A stretch of DNA of 64,000 nt from Halanaerobiales bacterium (GTDB lineage: Bacteria; Bacillota; Halanaerobiia; Halanaerobiales; DTU029): the NCBI GenBank assembly GCA_029981855.1, contig JARRCS010000006.1, positions 53,533 through 117,532 on the forward strand. Direction: 5' to 3'. The notes beneath the pieces were generated by a model. That model did not search any database and had not been told where the DNA came from. It saw only the letters and a list, made by a program, of their open reading frames with translations. A program made the position numbers and the translations under genes. This document shows, one piece after another, positions 17,576 through 26,958 of this stretch (positions are counted from its first letter, which is position 1; each line of letters starts with the position of its first letter).

Positions 17576-18937
17576 TTACATTTTTATATAAAATGCCACT
17601 CCTCCATCCTCATTCCTGGCCCAGACCATTCCCTGATGCATATCAACAATTAGCTTTACTATAGCCAGGCCAAGTCCAAAATCCCCATCATCTCCCTTTT
17701 TATACTTTTTAAAGAGGTTTTCCATAATCTCTTTTTCAATCTCAGGCCCATCATTCCAGATTTTAAGAAGAATATAGGACTCGTTTGCTTTATTAATTTT
17801 GTTTAAATTTATCCTGATTGTCTCTTTAGCATATCTAATTTGATTATCCAGTAAGTTTTCCAGTGCAATTTTTAACTTATCTTCATCGCCTTTAATAACT
17901 GCTGTAACAAGATTAATGTCCCAGTTAATGTCAGAGCTGCGCCATTTAAAACTATTAATTGTTTTCCTTACCAATTCAGCCAGGTCAAATTCCTTTTTTT
18001 CCAGCCGGTGAGTAGACAGATAATCAAACTTGGTCAAATTTAATAGGGAGCGAACCCTTTTTTCTAATCTCTCAGTTTCTTCTTCAATAACTTTTACAGA
18101 ATTTTCAAGATTTCCTCTGGGAAAAATTCCATCACTAATGGACTGGGCATAACTACGGATAACCATGATAGGTGTCTTTAGTTCATGAGAAACCTGCTGA
18201 AGAAAAGACTGCTGTTTCCGATCCTGTTCCACTAACTGACAGCGCATCCATTCAATCGTTTCACCCAGTTTACCTATTTCATCTCCCCTGTTTAGGGAAA
18301 CTGGCTTATCCCATTTTCGTACTGCAATCTCTTTTACCTTTGCCTGCAGTTGTACTAAAGGTCTAGTTAGATACCTGGTTATAAAAATTGAAGCAACCCA
18401 GCTAATAAGGAGGACAAAAACCAAAATGCTAATTAAACTCCGCAAGGTTGTTTGAACAAAATTATCTCTATACCTGCCCAACAAAAAAGAAACCAAATAA
18501 CCACTTTTTCCATTCAGTTCTGCTCTTCTGACTACATACATAATTTTCTGGTTATTTATTTCTCTTGAATAGTGCTTTATTTCCTGCTGTTGATTCTGAA
18601 CATCAACCTTTATTTCTTCCAAAATATCCGGGTCTAAATGCCGACCCAGTATTTCACCTTGATCGGCTAGAAAAAAATGGTTTACTACCCTTATGGGTAA
18701 ATGTGGTGGTTTCTTCTTTTTTACTTTTAAATCTGCTTTTTCTGTTAGCAAATCAGCACTACCATAGTTTAAAAAATATTCCTGAGAATCTTCTATTCTG
18801 GCATAGGTCTCAGTGGTAAATGACTTCCTTAATACTAGCGGAAATAGAACTGTAAGCAGAGCAACGGAAACCCCTAATACTATCCCCAGGATAATCCAGA
18901 TTTGAACGGCCAGGGGTTTATTCTTCAAACGACGCAT
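17576..18937 (-). CDS. Two-component sensor histidine kinase of the efflux operon
   Basis: 453 residues. TM1 at about residues 12-32 and TM2 at about 167-188 enclose a charged extracytoplasmic sensor of about 135 residues with a lysine-rich patch (KADLKVKKKKPPHLP). HAMP follows. The H-box is QQVSHELKTPIMVIRSYAQS; the N-box is ALENLLDNQIRYAKE; the G-box region is GDFGLGLAIVKLIVD. The asparagine box and glycine motifs look functional. It overlaps the response regulator by 20 bases. Its position at the end of an efflux operon suggests it senses the exported compound or envelope damage. Confidence 0.9.
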   Translation of the reverse strand: MRRLKNKPLAVQIWIILGIVLGVSVALLTVLFPLVLRKSFTTETYARIEDSQEYFLNYGSADLLTEKADLKVKKKKPPHLPIRVVNHFFLADQGEILGRHLDPDILEEIKVDVQNQQQEIKHYSREINNQKIMYVVRRAELNGKSGYLVSFLLGRYRDNFVQTTLRSLISILVFVLLISWVASIFITRYLTRPLVQLQAKVKEIAVRKWDKPVSLNRGDEIGKLGETIEWMRCQLVEQDRKQQSFLQQVSHELKTPIMVIRSYAQSISDGIFPRGNLENSVKVIEEETERLEKRVRSLLNLTKFDYLSTHRLEKKEFDLAELVRKTINSFKWRSSDINWDINLVTAVIKGDEDKLKIALENLLDNQIRYAKETIRINLNKINKANESYILLKIWNDGPEIEKEIMENLFKKYKKGDDGDFGLGLAIVKLIVDMHQGMVWARNEDGGVAFYIKM

Positions 18938-19610
18938 ACGGATTCACCAGCTTGTAACCATAACCATAAATGGTTTCTATATTTAAAAGGGGTAGTTTTT
19001 TTCTTAAACGTCTGATCAGATCATCAACTACCCTATCTGTTCCGAAGTAATTGTCACCCCATACAGCGGTTAAAATCTGTTCCCTTGATAAGGCCTGCTG
19101 CAAATTTCTTAATAAGTAGGTTAAGAGCTCAAACTCCAGGGATGTAAGTTCAATTATTTCACCTTCAGAAGTAAAAACCGCTCTTTTACTTAAAGCTATT
19201 TTGTATTGATTATATAATATTGTTTTTTCTTCTTTGTCGTGACCCTTATAAATCCTTTCCAGTAGTTTGCGAGTTCTGATAACCAGCTCTCTTGGAGAAA
19301 AGGGTTTGGCCAGGTAATCATCACTGCCTTTTTCCAATCCGATAATTCTGTCCAAGTCAGCATCACGGGCCGAAATAAAGATAACAGGAAGATGGGGATC
19401 ATCTTCCTTAATCTCAGTTATAAGTTGATAGCCATCAATATCGGGGAGCATGATATCCAGTATCCAGAGATGAGGTTTATCAACAATAGCCTTTTTCGCC
19501 TTTACCCCTGTTAAAAAGGACTTTACTTGCCAACCTTCATTTTCCAGGTAAGATGTCAATAGTCGGTTTAAGTTTTCGTCATCTTCGACTAGATATATTT
19601 TAAAACTCAT
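18918..19610 (-). CDS. OmpR-family response regulator of the efflux operon
   Basis: 230 residues from the ATG at 19610 (MSFKIYLVEDDENLNRLL), preceded by GAAGGTG. A longer frame to 19664 adds residues outside the receiver alignment. Phospho-acceptor D in LWILDIMLPDIDG, conserved lysine in DYLAKPFSPREL, C-terminal winged helix ending ETIYGYGYKLV. It follows the MacB-like gene by about 100 bases, on the same strand. Confidence 0.9.
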   Translation of the reverse strand: MSFKIYLVEDDENLNRLLTSYLENEGWQVKSFLTGVKAKKAIVDKPHLWILDIMLPDIDGYQLITEIKEDDPHLPVIFISARDADLDRIIGLEKGSDDYLAKPFSPRELVIRTRKLLERIYKGHDKEEKTILYNQYKIALSKRAVFTSEGEIIELTSLEFELLTYLLRNLQQALSREQILTAVWGDNYFGTDRVVDDLIRRLRKKLPLLNIETIYGYGYKLVNPYASFEE

Positions 19611-19712
19611 GCTTTCACCTTCTTCAGTTATAAGTTTTTCCCCATTAAAGTATAACCGATGCAAAAAATATTTTCAATTTAGAAAGAAACGGTAGGAAAT
19701 TTTCTCTAGAAG

Positions 19713-20924
19713 TTATTCATAACTAAGCGCTATAACAGGGTCTAGTTTTGCAGCCTTAATAGCAGGATATATTCCAAAAAACACACCAACCAGTAAGGAG
19801 AAACTAAAGGCCAATACTACAGTAGGGACCGAAATAATTAGAGGCCAACCCCCTATTTGAGCAACCCCAAAAGCACCAAGCCATCCAATAATAACACCAA
19901 CTATTCCTCCCAGACTGCTCAAAGTTAAAGATTCAATTAAAAACTGACTAAGAATATTTCGCCTTTTTGCACCCAGTGCCTTACGAATACCAATTTCCCT
20001 GGTTCTTTCTGTTACTGAAACCAGCATAATATTCATAATCCCTATCCCACCAACCAGGAGTGAAATGGCTGCAATACCACTGAGCATCAATTTCATACTT
20101 CCGGTTACCTCGGTAATGGTATCCAACAGTTCATCCTGGCTCATAAGGCTAAATTCTTCATCTCCACCAAAATGTTTAGTTAACATATATTCTATCTGTT
20201 CTACCGCCTGGCCAGCCTCATCAGCTGATGCTGCCTGGGCTATAAAACTTCCTATATATCTACTGTTGCTTATCATATTAAGATATGTTGTAATAGGAAT
20301 ATAAGCACTGGAATTAAAATCCCCTGTAATACCCCTTTCCTTTTCTTCCATGACCCCAATTATGTTAAAAATGAAGGTATGTTTATTATAATAAAACGTA
20401 ATCTTGGAACCGATTGGGTTAACATCACCATATAACTCATCTACCAGTTCTGAACCCAATACAATTACATTAGAAGCATTATCAAGGTCATACTGGCTAA
20501 AAAATTTCCCTTTTTCTGGATAATACTTATTTGCATTCTGATATTCCACAGTAGTACCAATAACACTTGCCTGTATATTATTATCACCCATTATAAAATA
20601 TCCAGAAGCCTGGCTCTTCGGTATTACCCTGGTAACTGAGGGACAGAATTCTTCTATAGCTTCTCCTAATTCCAGGGTAAAAACCTCTTCTGCTGTAGTG
20701 CTGAGCCGCCCAAAATAACCCCTGGTAGTTCCTTTATTAATTGTAATAAGATTTGACCCTAAATCAGCAATACGGCTGGTTACCTGTTCCTGTGTACCTG
20801 AGGCAATAGCAATAACAGCTATTACTGCTCCAACGCCAATGATAATTCCAAGCATAGAAAGCAGTGTCCTCATTTTATTACTCCATAAACTACGAATAGC
20901 TATCTTTATTGTCTCTAATAACAT
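19713..20924 (-). CDS. MacB-like ABC transporter permease
   Basis: 403 residues with the FtsX/MacB layout: one N-terminal membrane segment (MRTLLSMLGIIIGVGAVIAVIAIASG), a large extracytoplasmic MacB_PCD domain at about residues 45-270, then three C-terminal membrane segments in the FtsX domain (GIGIMNIMLVSVTERTREIGIRKALGAKRRNI). Here the ATPase is a separate protein. It overlaps the ATPase gene by one base. Acts with the adaptor and TolC-like proteins encoded upstream in the same operon. Confidence 0.93.
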   Translation of the reverse strand: MLLETIKIAIRSLWSNKMRTLLSMLGIIIGVGAVIAVIAIASGTQEQVTSRIADLGSNLITINKGTTRGYFGRLSTTAEEVFTLELGEAIEEFCPSVTRVIPKSQASGYFIMGDNNIQASVIGTTVEYQNANKYYPEKGKFFSQYDLDNASNVIVLGSELVDELYGDVNPIGSKITFYYNKHTFIFNIIGVMEEKERGITGDFNSSAYIPITTYLNMISNSRYIGSFIAQAASADEAGQAVEQIEYMLTKHFGGDEEFSLMSQDELLDTITEVTGSMKLMLSGIAAISLLVGGIGIMNIMLVSVTERTREIGIRKALGAKRRNILSQFLIESLTLSSLGGIVGVIIGWLGAFGVAQIGGWPLIISVPTVVLAFSFSLLVGVFFGIYPAIKAAKLDPVIALSYE

Positions 20925-21601
20925 TAGGCTATCACCTCATCTCTCCTAATTTCCCCATCTACCAGGTATATAATTCTCTGTGCATGTTCTGCAACACTAT
21001 CCTCATGGGTTACCAGAATAATAGTATGCCCCTGTTCATTCAGGTCACGAAAAACCCTCATAATCTCCTCTTCCGTTTTTGTATCCAGATTACCTGTAGG
21101 TTCATCAGCCAGTATAAGAGCAGGATTATTTACTAAAGCCCGGGCTATAGCCACCCGTTGTTTTTGCCCTCCTGATATTTCATTAGGATAGTGTTTAAGA
21201 CGATGGCCCAGACCAACCTTTTCCAGCATTTCTGTAGCAATTTTGCGCCTCTTGTTTTTCTTTACCCCGGCATATATAAGAGGCACTTCAACATTATGGA
21301 GGATTGAGGTCCTGCTAAGTAAGTTAAATTGTTGAAAGACAAAACCAATATAGTTATTACGAATATCAGCCAGCTGGTCATCCCCCAAACCTGCCACATC
21401 ATTTCCTTTTAAATAATATTTCCCAGAAGTAGGCCTATCCAGACAGCCCAAAAGATGCATTAAAGTTGATTTGCCAGATCCAGAAGGTCCCATGATGGCA
21501 ACCATCTCTCCCTTTTTAATTTCAAAGGATATACCTTTAAGGGCTTTTACTTCTATTTCCCCATTTTTATAGATTTTGGTTAAATTTTCAATTTTAAGCA
21601 T
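20924..21601 (-). CDS. MacB/LolD-type ABC transporter ATP-binding protein
   Basis: 225 residues: Walker A MGPSGSGKST, signature [15 protein letters not shown], Walker B LILADEPTGNLDT and H-loop VTHED. The DEPTGNLD form is characteristic of the MacB/LolD/FtsE group. Start and stop overlap the neighbouring cistrons by single bases, showing tight coupling. Confidence 0.94.
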   Translation of the reverse strand: MLKIENLTKIYKNGEIEVKALKGISFEIKKGEMVAIMGPSGSGKSTLMHLLGCLDRPTSGKYYLKGNDVAGLGDDQLADIRNNYIGFVFQQFNLLSRTSILHNVEVPLIYAGVKKNKRRKIATEMLEKVGLGHRLKHYPNEISGGQKQRVAIARALVNNPALILADEPTGNLDTKTEEEIMRVFRDLNEQGHTIILVTHEDSVAEHAQRIIYLVDGEIRRDEVIA

Positions 21602-22671
21602 TATGGTCGCCCTCCCCTCATTCCTCCAAAACCGCCACCGGGCATAAACCCAGCCGGCCGATTTGCTTGGGGCTGAGGCATAATACCCTCCTTCAGCGCC
21701 TGCTGATAGGTATTGACAATTATTTTATCTCCTGGTTGCAGGCCTGACTCTACAGCTATTTTAAGGCCGTTACTTAAGCCAGTTTTAATAGGTATAAGCT
21801 GCTGTCTACCCTCATCATCCACCTTAATTACAAATTCCCTCCCATTTTGATTGATAACTGCAGTAATAGGCACAACAACCTGATTTTCTACCTTGCCAAC
21901 AATAATATCAAGCTCTGCTGATACGCCTAATTTAATATCATAATCACTGTTATCCAGCAATACTGTTACCGGAAGGGTCACAATACTACTATTATTTTCT
22001 GCTTGATCGGCAATTTCTACTACCTGACCGGTAATTACTTTACCAGGCAGGGATTCCAGAGTTACTACTGCCTTCTGACCCAGCTTGACATTGGGAATAT
22101 CACTTTCTTCAATAGATACTTCAACTTCTAATCTGCTATTATCTATAATTGTAGCAGCAGTACCGCTGGTATAATAACCCCCTTCTTCAACATTTATATC
22201 TGTTATTACCCCGTCAAAGGGGGCTGTTAATTCCATATTTTCTAATTCCTCTCTGGCCAGTTCCAAATTAAGCCTGGCTTCCTCAATTTCACTATTGGAA
22301 CCATTTATTTTTGCTTTATTGTAGGCGTTCTGTGCTTTAATGTAATTTAATTTTGCCTCGGTCTTATCAAGTTCCATCAAAAGCTGACCTTCCTCTACCC
22401 GGTCACCTTCTTCAACATATATTTTTTTAATTTTAGTACTCCCACTGCTCCGGGTAGGAAAAGAGAGATTCTTTTCTTCAATTGGAGCCACATATCCAGT
22501 GGCAGCAATAGTTTTTTCTAAACTCCCTTTTTTGACCTCTACTACCATTCGGGGATTTATTACCTCCTGTCCGGCTGCTTCACTCTGGTAATAAAATTTA
22601 TAATAAACCCCTCCTGCTGTAGCCAGAACCAGTATAATTATAACTATTAATTTCCAGTGCTTTTTTATCAT
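21601..22671 (-). CDS. Periplasmic adaptor (membrane fusion protein, MacA/HlyD type)
   Basis: 356 residues. One N-terminal anchor (KLIVIIILVLATAGGVYYKF), a lipoyl-like hairpin (VEEGDRVEEGQLLMELDKTEAKL), a short coiled-coil, then LTAPFDGVITDINVEEGGYY and beta-barrel domains. The C-terminus is glycine-, methionine- and proline-rich (GGGFGGMRGGRP), which is unusual. It links MacB to the outer-membrane duct. A single base separates it from the TolC-like gene. Confidence 0.9.
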   Translation of the reverse strand: MIKKHWKLIVIIILVLATAGGVYYKFYYQSEAAGQEVINPRMVVEVKKGSLEKTIAATGYVAPIEEKNLSFPTRSSGSTKIKKIYVEEGDRVEEGQLLMELDKTEAKLNYIKAQNAYNKAKINGSNSEIEEARLNLELAREELENMELTAPFDGVITDINVEEGGYYTSGTAATIIDNSRLEVEVSIEESDIPNVKLGQKAVVTLESLPGKVITGQVVEIADQAENNSSIVTLPVTVLLDNSDYDIKLGVSAELDIIVGKVENQVVVPITAVINQNGREFVIKVDDEGRQQLIPIKTGLSNGLKIAVESGLQPGDKIIVNTYQQALKEGIMPQPQANRPAGFMPGGGFGGMRGGRP

Positions 22672-24066
22672 TTAAAACCCTCCCAAAATATCATCACTTT
22701 TAATAAATGTTATTAATTCAATTTTATTAATTAAAAGCTGGTCCTGAAAACTTTTAAAATTAATTTCAGATTCTTTTCTCTGCAGACAAAGCTCTTCATA
22801 ATCATTTTTGTCAATCAAACCCATTTCATATTGCTGACGGCCTACCTTCTCCTCGTAAACACTTTTTTCCAGTTTTAATTCTTCCTGCTGTAGTTTAGAC
22901 TGGCTAAGTTCAACTTTATTTATCTGTTGTTTGAGCTGCAATTCCAGTGCAGCATAAAGGTCATTATATTCAGCCAGATTATTAGCTATTTCCACCTCTT
23001 TTTCCTCATATTTAAGTTCCCGCTGCCCTCCATCATAAAGGTTATAGGACAGGCTTAAACCAATAGATATTTCCTCTTCTTTACTATTATAATTTCCACT
23101 TAAATTTAGTTCCGTCTTTCCTTCTCCTTTTAACCATTCTAACTCCTGCTTTAAAACCTCTCTGTCAATACGGTTAGCTAACAATTCATAACTATTTTGT
23201 TCAACAGCAGGCATTAATTTTGATTCATCTAACTCCTGCCCTGTAAGCTGTTCAGCCTTTTCACTTAGTTGAGCAATCAATTTAGATTGATCATCAATAA
23301 CCAGCTCCTGTTCTTTTTCTAAACCGAGCTCCTGGTAAAGAGATAGTTTTACTTCTTCAATTTGCTTTTCAAGGTCATCCAGCTGATACCTGGCATCTGC
23401 CAGACTTATTTGTGCCGTCAGGACTTCTTCCCGACCTGCTTCGCCCATTTCTTGTTTTAATAATACTTCATTGAGATTATCCTCAGCCAGTTCCAGCCCC
23501 TGCTGATAAACTTCATGCTTTTCTGTCAATCTGCTTAGATTTAAATATTTTTCCAGCCAGGATATAATTTTAGCTGCCTTTTCCTGTGACAATTTTCCCT
23601 GTGCCTTTATCAGTTCCTGTTCTATTTTATAATATTGTTTGGCTGACTCTGTTGGCACCGAAGGAAGAAGGGGGTAACGAAGAGCAATAGATAAATCAGG
23701 ATTAGAGTCATTTTCTGTCACAGTAATTTCCGGTTCTATCGTCAATCCTGAAGAAAAGACCCTGCTTATCCCCAAATTTACCCTGTTTTCTTCTATCCTA
23801 TTATTACTATCTTCAAAAGTATATCCATAGTCTGCTCCCATTTTAACCTGCCAATCCTGTCCGGCTTTAATTAAGGCCAGATCCCTCTCCAGACCGGCAA
23901 TATTTTCTTCCAAATTCCTTAAATCACTATTTTTCTTCAAACCCTGTTTTATTGCTTCTTCCAGTGTAAGCTCTAATGCTGTGCTTATTCCGCTTAATGT
24001 AAATACCAGTATTAGCAAAACTAAAACTGTTAATATTTTATTCGTCTTCACTAATTTCATTAGCAA
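22672..24066 (-). CDS. TolC-family outer membrane efflux protein (second in operon)
   Basis: 464 residues. Signal peptide at residues 1-31 with hydrophobic core ILTVLVLLILVFTLSGIS, then two repeats of long amphipathic helices as in outer membrane efflux proteins (LELTLEEAIKQGLKKNSDL and, late, NDYEELCLQRKESEINF). The repeat SGNYNSKEEEISIGLSLSYN resembles a beta-strand of the barrel. Its start overlaps the upstream TolC-like gene by 29 bases. TolC proteins need an outer membrane, so the host is probably diderm. Confidence 0.82.
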   Translation of the reverse strand: MLMKLVKTNKILTVLVLLILVFTLSGISTALELTLEEAIKQGLKKNSDLRNLEENIAGLERDLALIKAGQDWQVKMGADYGYTFEDSNNRIEENRVNLGISRVFSSGLTIEPEITVTENDSNPDLSIALRYPLLPSVPTESAKQYYKIEQELIKAQGKLSQEKAAKIISWLEKYLNLSRLTEKHEVYQQGLELAEDNLNEVLLKQEMGEAGREEVLTAQISLADARYQLDDLEKQIEEVKLSLYQELGLEKEQELVIDDQSKLIAQLSEKAEQLTGQELDESKLMPAVEQNSYELLANRIDREVLKQELEWLKGEGKTELNLSGNYNSKEEEISIGLSLSYNLYDGGQRELKYEEKEVEIANNLAEYNDLYAALELQLKQQINKVELSQSKLQQEELKLEKSVYEEKVGRQQYEMGLIDKNDYEELCLQRKESEINFKSFQDQLLINKIELITFIKSDDILGGF

Positions 24067-25108
24067 ACACCTCTGATTGGAGACCTATTGTCTGTCTTAG
24101 AGATTGTTCTTCAAGATAATAACTGGCAATAGCATTTTTGTATTCATACTCTGCCTGCAGCATATTTATCTCATATTGAAGAACATCTGTTATAGTTAAT
24201 AAGCCAATTTCGTATTGTTTTTGTACTAAACGGTACTTTTCCTGAGCTTCCGTTAATCGTTCTTTCTTCAACCCCATATTTTTAACTGCCTGCTTAAATT
24301 GATAATATGTTTCCTGAACAGAGTTAATTATATCCTCTTTGGTTTTTTCTTTATCTACCTGAGATAACTCCAGAGCAATTTTTTTAAGTTCCTTATCCAG
24401 TTCTGCTGAGGAGACTTTAGTCCTTTCCAGATCTATCCTGGCCAGTTCCAGCTCTTCTCCCTTCAACTGCAGTTCTATACTATTTTCCAGGGCAGCATTA
24501 ATTGCTTCCTTTTCTGTAATCTGCCACACCTCTGGATGTTTCAGATCAGCCAGTACCGGTTCAGTTTCGGTAAGTCCCAGAGTTGTTTTAAATTCCCTAA
24601 GATTCTGCTGATAATCATCTCTGGCGGTTTCCAGTGCAAACTCAGCATCTTTATAAGTATTTTCCTGTTCTAAGAGGTCAACACTCCCTATATCACCAAT
24701 CTCATATTGTGCTTTAGCTTCTTCAAGCAGAAACTTTTCTACCTCCACTTTTTTCTCTTTTACTTCAAGGTCTAAATTATATAACCAGAGTTTTGTATAC
24801 TGCTGAATAGTATTATTTATTACAGTATTTATAGTATTCTGGTATGTATTTTCTGCAACATTTAAATTATATTCTGCCTGCAGTTCACTATATCGCGACT
24901 GATTTAATAAATTATTAGCCTTCTTCTTTTGATATTCCAGCTTTGCTTTTTCCAGGTTGAGAGTAGCTAGCTTAAGCTCCAGGTTTTGCTCCTTAGCAAT
25001 ATTTATAGCTGACTCCAGGTCAAGGTTTTTCACCTCTGCAGACACTACAGGTAAGGAAACACTCATTACTAAGATAATCAAGGCAATACAATTTAATAAC
25101 TTTCTCAT
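24038..25108 (-). CDS. TolC-family outer membrane efflux protein (first in operon)
   Basis: 356 residues from the ATG at 25108, seven bases after GGGAGG. Signal peptide MRKLLNCIALIILVMSVSLP, then mostly alpha-helical OEP repeats (LDLESAINIAKEQNLELKLATL; QKQYEIGLLTITDVLQYEINML). It is shorter than the second copy. Two different OEP proteins in tandem may form a hetero-oligomeric duct or serve different substrates. First gene of a seven-gene operon ending with the two-component pair. Confidence 0.82.
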   Translation of the reverse strand: MRKLLNCIALIILVMSVSLPVVSAEVKNLDLESAINIAKEQNLELKLATLNLEKAKLEYQKKKANNLLNQSRYSELQAEYNLNVAENTYQNTINTVINNTIQQYTKLWLYNLDLEVKEKKVEVEKFLLEEAKAQYEIGDIGSVDLLEQENTYKDAEFALETARDDYQQNLREFKTTLGLTETEPVLADLKHPEVWQITEKEAINAALENSIELQLKGEELELARIDLERTKVSSAELDKELKKIALELSQVDKEKTKEDIINSVQETYYQFKQAVKNMGLKKERLTEAQEKYRLVQKQYEIGLLTITDVLQYEINMLQAEYEYKNAIASYYLEEQSLRQTIGLQSEVFANEISEDE

Positions 25109-25139
25109 ACAATTACCTCCCAATTAGTTTTATTTCTTT

Positions 25140-25167
25140 ACAATATAGACTAAATTATAAATGTCAA
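25140..25167 (-). promoter_or_regulatory. Promoter of the TolC-MacAB-two-component operon
   Basis: Minus strand perfect TTGACA (25162-25167), 16-base spacer, TATTGT (25140-25145). It is just upstream of the first TolC-like gene. No clear operator for the response regulator is seen. Confidence 0.5.
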
Positions 25168-25251
25168 GAAAATATCGCAAGATTGTGGGAAATTGTGTGA
25201 AGGCCAGGTCGCTGTTGAGGCGGTAATATTAAATCGGGGTGGTGATACTGA

Positions 25252-25287
25252 AAAAGAGGGATCCCAGATGATGAAGATCCCTCTTTT
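25252..25287. terminator. Bidirectional-looking intrinsic terminator after rlmH
   Basis: AAAAGAGGGATC (25252-25263) and GATCCCTCTTTT (25276-25287), a perfect 12-bp stem with a 12-base loop and a T-run on either strand. It serves rlmH on the minus strand and insulates the efflux operon promoter. Confidence 0.85.
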
Positions 25288-25304
25288 ATTCCGATTTTTA
25301 CGCA

Positions 25305-25784
25305 TCACAAGTGGTACGGTTCACCCCGTATTATCTTAAAGGCCCGGTAGACCTGCTCCAGCAGGATTAAGCGGACCATCTGATGGGTGAAGGTCATATG
25401 GGAGAGGGAAAGGCGGTAATCCCCCGCCTTAAGTACTTCCTTACTTAATCCCAGAGCGCCACCGATGATAAAGGTGATACTGCTATAACCCTTAAGCTGC
25501 AGGTTCTTAATTGATTTAGCCAGTCCGGGAGAGGCCATCGGTTTCCCCTTGACATCGAGGACAATGGTATAGGTGTTTTTAGGAATTCCGGCCAGAATCC
25601 GTTCCCCTTCCCTCTCCTTTATCTGCTCAATCTGGCCCTTATCCGAATTATTCGGTATCCTTTCATCAGTAATCTCTATCATATTTACCCTGGTGTAAGG
25701 ACGTAAGCGCTTTACATACTCATCTATACCTATCTGCAGATAGTCTTCTCTTACCTTACCAACAGCCAGAATATTAATCTCCAT
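25305..25784 (-). CDS. rlmH: 23S rRNA (pseudouridine1915-N3)-methyltransferase RlmH
   Basis: 159-residue SPOUT methyltransferase that methylates m3-pseudouridine 1915 in the 50S subunit. Family stretches: MEINILAVGKVREDYLQIGIDEY at the N-terminus, FIIGGALGLSKEV as the SAM knot and the terminal tail HQMVRLILLEQVYRAFKIIRGEPYH. Length is exactly typical. Downstream of walJ as in many Firmicutes. Confidence 0.95.
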   Translation of the reverse strand: MEINILAVGKVREDYLQIGIDEYVKRLRPYTRVNMIEITDERIPNNSDKGQIEQIKEREGERILAGIPKNTYTIVLDVKGKPMASPGLAKSIKNLQLKGYSSITFIIGGALGLSKEVLKAGDYRLSLSHMTFTHQMVRLILLEQVYRAFKIIRGEPYHL

Positions 25785-25833
25785 TAAGACCCCTCCTTAC
25801 TACAAATAGTCCAGTTCCAGATTACAAATAGGT

Positions 25834-26073
25834 TCAGTAATGCATAGAGATATTAAGAAAAGCATCGTAATCCTTAACAAATACCAGAGGGGCATCCTCA
25901 ACCTTATCCGGTTCCTCATTTATAATTATCGGTATCCTCCTGACCTCGGGCTCCGTAAAAAAGGAAGGGATCAATAGATAGATAAGGAGGATTGCAATAA
26001 TAAAAACTATTAATAAAAACAGCGGGAAATAGCGCCAGTTAACTCCATTGTCATTTTTGAAAAAGGATTTCAT
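25834..26073 (-). CDS. Small single-span membrane protein of unknown function
   Basis: 79 residues from the ATG at 26073 (MKSFFKNDNGVNWRYFP), preceded by GGGGTGG. One strong transmembrane segment (FLLIVFIIAILLIYLLIPSFF) follows a short basic head. The remaining 40 residues are polar (VRRIPIIINEEPDKVEDAPL). Not recognised. It sits between walJ and rlmH, coupled to walJ, in the place where Bacillus has yycI/htrA-type genes, but no similarity to those is apparent. Confidence 0.6.
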   Translation of the reverse strand: MKSFFKNDNGVNWRYFPLFLLIVFIIAILLIYLLIPSFFTEPEVRRIPIIINEEPDKVEDAPLVFVKDYDAFLNISMHY

Positions 26074-26087
26074 CCTTGAACCACCCC

Positions 26088-26879
26088 TCAACCAACCCTG
26101 TATAATTGAGTCGGTCGCTCCCGGAAGGCCAAATTGAGCTGTAGATTCTCCCCAATATAAAGCCCTTCATCCTCAAGGCTATTTTTAACAGTTATATAAG
26201 CCAGTTCCGGTATATTATTATCTTTGCTTAGATGGGCCAATAATATACAGGGGAAATTACTGTTAATCAATTTGGGAAGCAGTGCTGCCGTATCATCATT
26301 GGAAAGATGACCCTTCTCCCCATTTATCCTGTGTTTTAAAGGCCAGGGGTAAGAACCAGTCATCAGCATCTCCAGGTCATGGTTCGCCTCAATAATTAAC
26401 ATATCCAGGCCCCATAATAAATCCTTTACACGTTCCGGAACGAAACCCATATCGGTAGCAACCCCGACCCTGGTTTCACCGGAATTTATTATGTAGCCCA
26501 CAGGATCATTGGCATCATGCGGAATGGAGAAGGGCCTGATCCCCAGGTCCCCTACCATAAAATCGCCCTGAAAGATCCTGCAGTTTCTTTCCTTTATTTT
26601 ACCGAGAGATGGGGCAGCTCCCTGCCAGGTCAGGTCATTGGCATAGATAGGCAGGTCATAACGGCGGGATAAAACCCCCACCCCCTTAATATGATCTGAG
26701 TGTTCATGGGTAACCAGGATTGCATCCAGCTCCTCACCGCAGGCACCGATCTTTTTTAACCGCTCATCAATTTCCTTACCGCTCAGACCGGCATCAATCA
26801 GAATCCTTGTCTTGCTATTTGAGATATAGATAGAATTTCCCGAACTACCGCTAGCCAGCACCGAAACTTCCATTTCCAT
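26088..26879 (-). CDS. walJ: WalJ/YycJ-type metallo-beta-lactamase fold hydrolase
   Basis: 263 residues. Metal-binding motif THEHSDHIKG at about residue 57, with further ligands in FSIPHDANDPVGY and IEANHD, and a late histidine in LLAHLSKDN. N-terminus VSVLASGSSGNSIYI is the family hallmark. In Bacillus the gene lies in the walRK operon and the protein is a putative nuclease; here walRK are absent and the gene is upstream of the small membrane protein and rlmH. Confidence 0.9.
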   Translation of the reverse strand: MEMEVSVLASGSSGNSIYISNSKTRILIDAGLSGKEIDERLKKIGACGEELDAILVTHEHSDHIKGVGVLSRRYDLPIYANDLTWQGAAPSLGKIKERNCRIFQGDFMVGDLGIRPFSIPHDANDPVGYIINSGETRVGVATDMGFVPERVKDLLWGLDMLIIEANHDLEMLMTGSYPWPLKHRINGEKGHLSNDDTAALLPKLINSNFPCILLAHLSKDNNIPELAYITVKNSLEDEGLYIGENLQLNLAFRERPTQLYRVG

Positions 26880-26958
26880 GGTTTCACCACACTTCTTGCA
26901 GGATTTTTGCTAAAAAAGGCGAAATAAGTACTTAGACTCAACTAGGAGGAATAAATCA

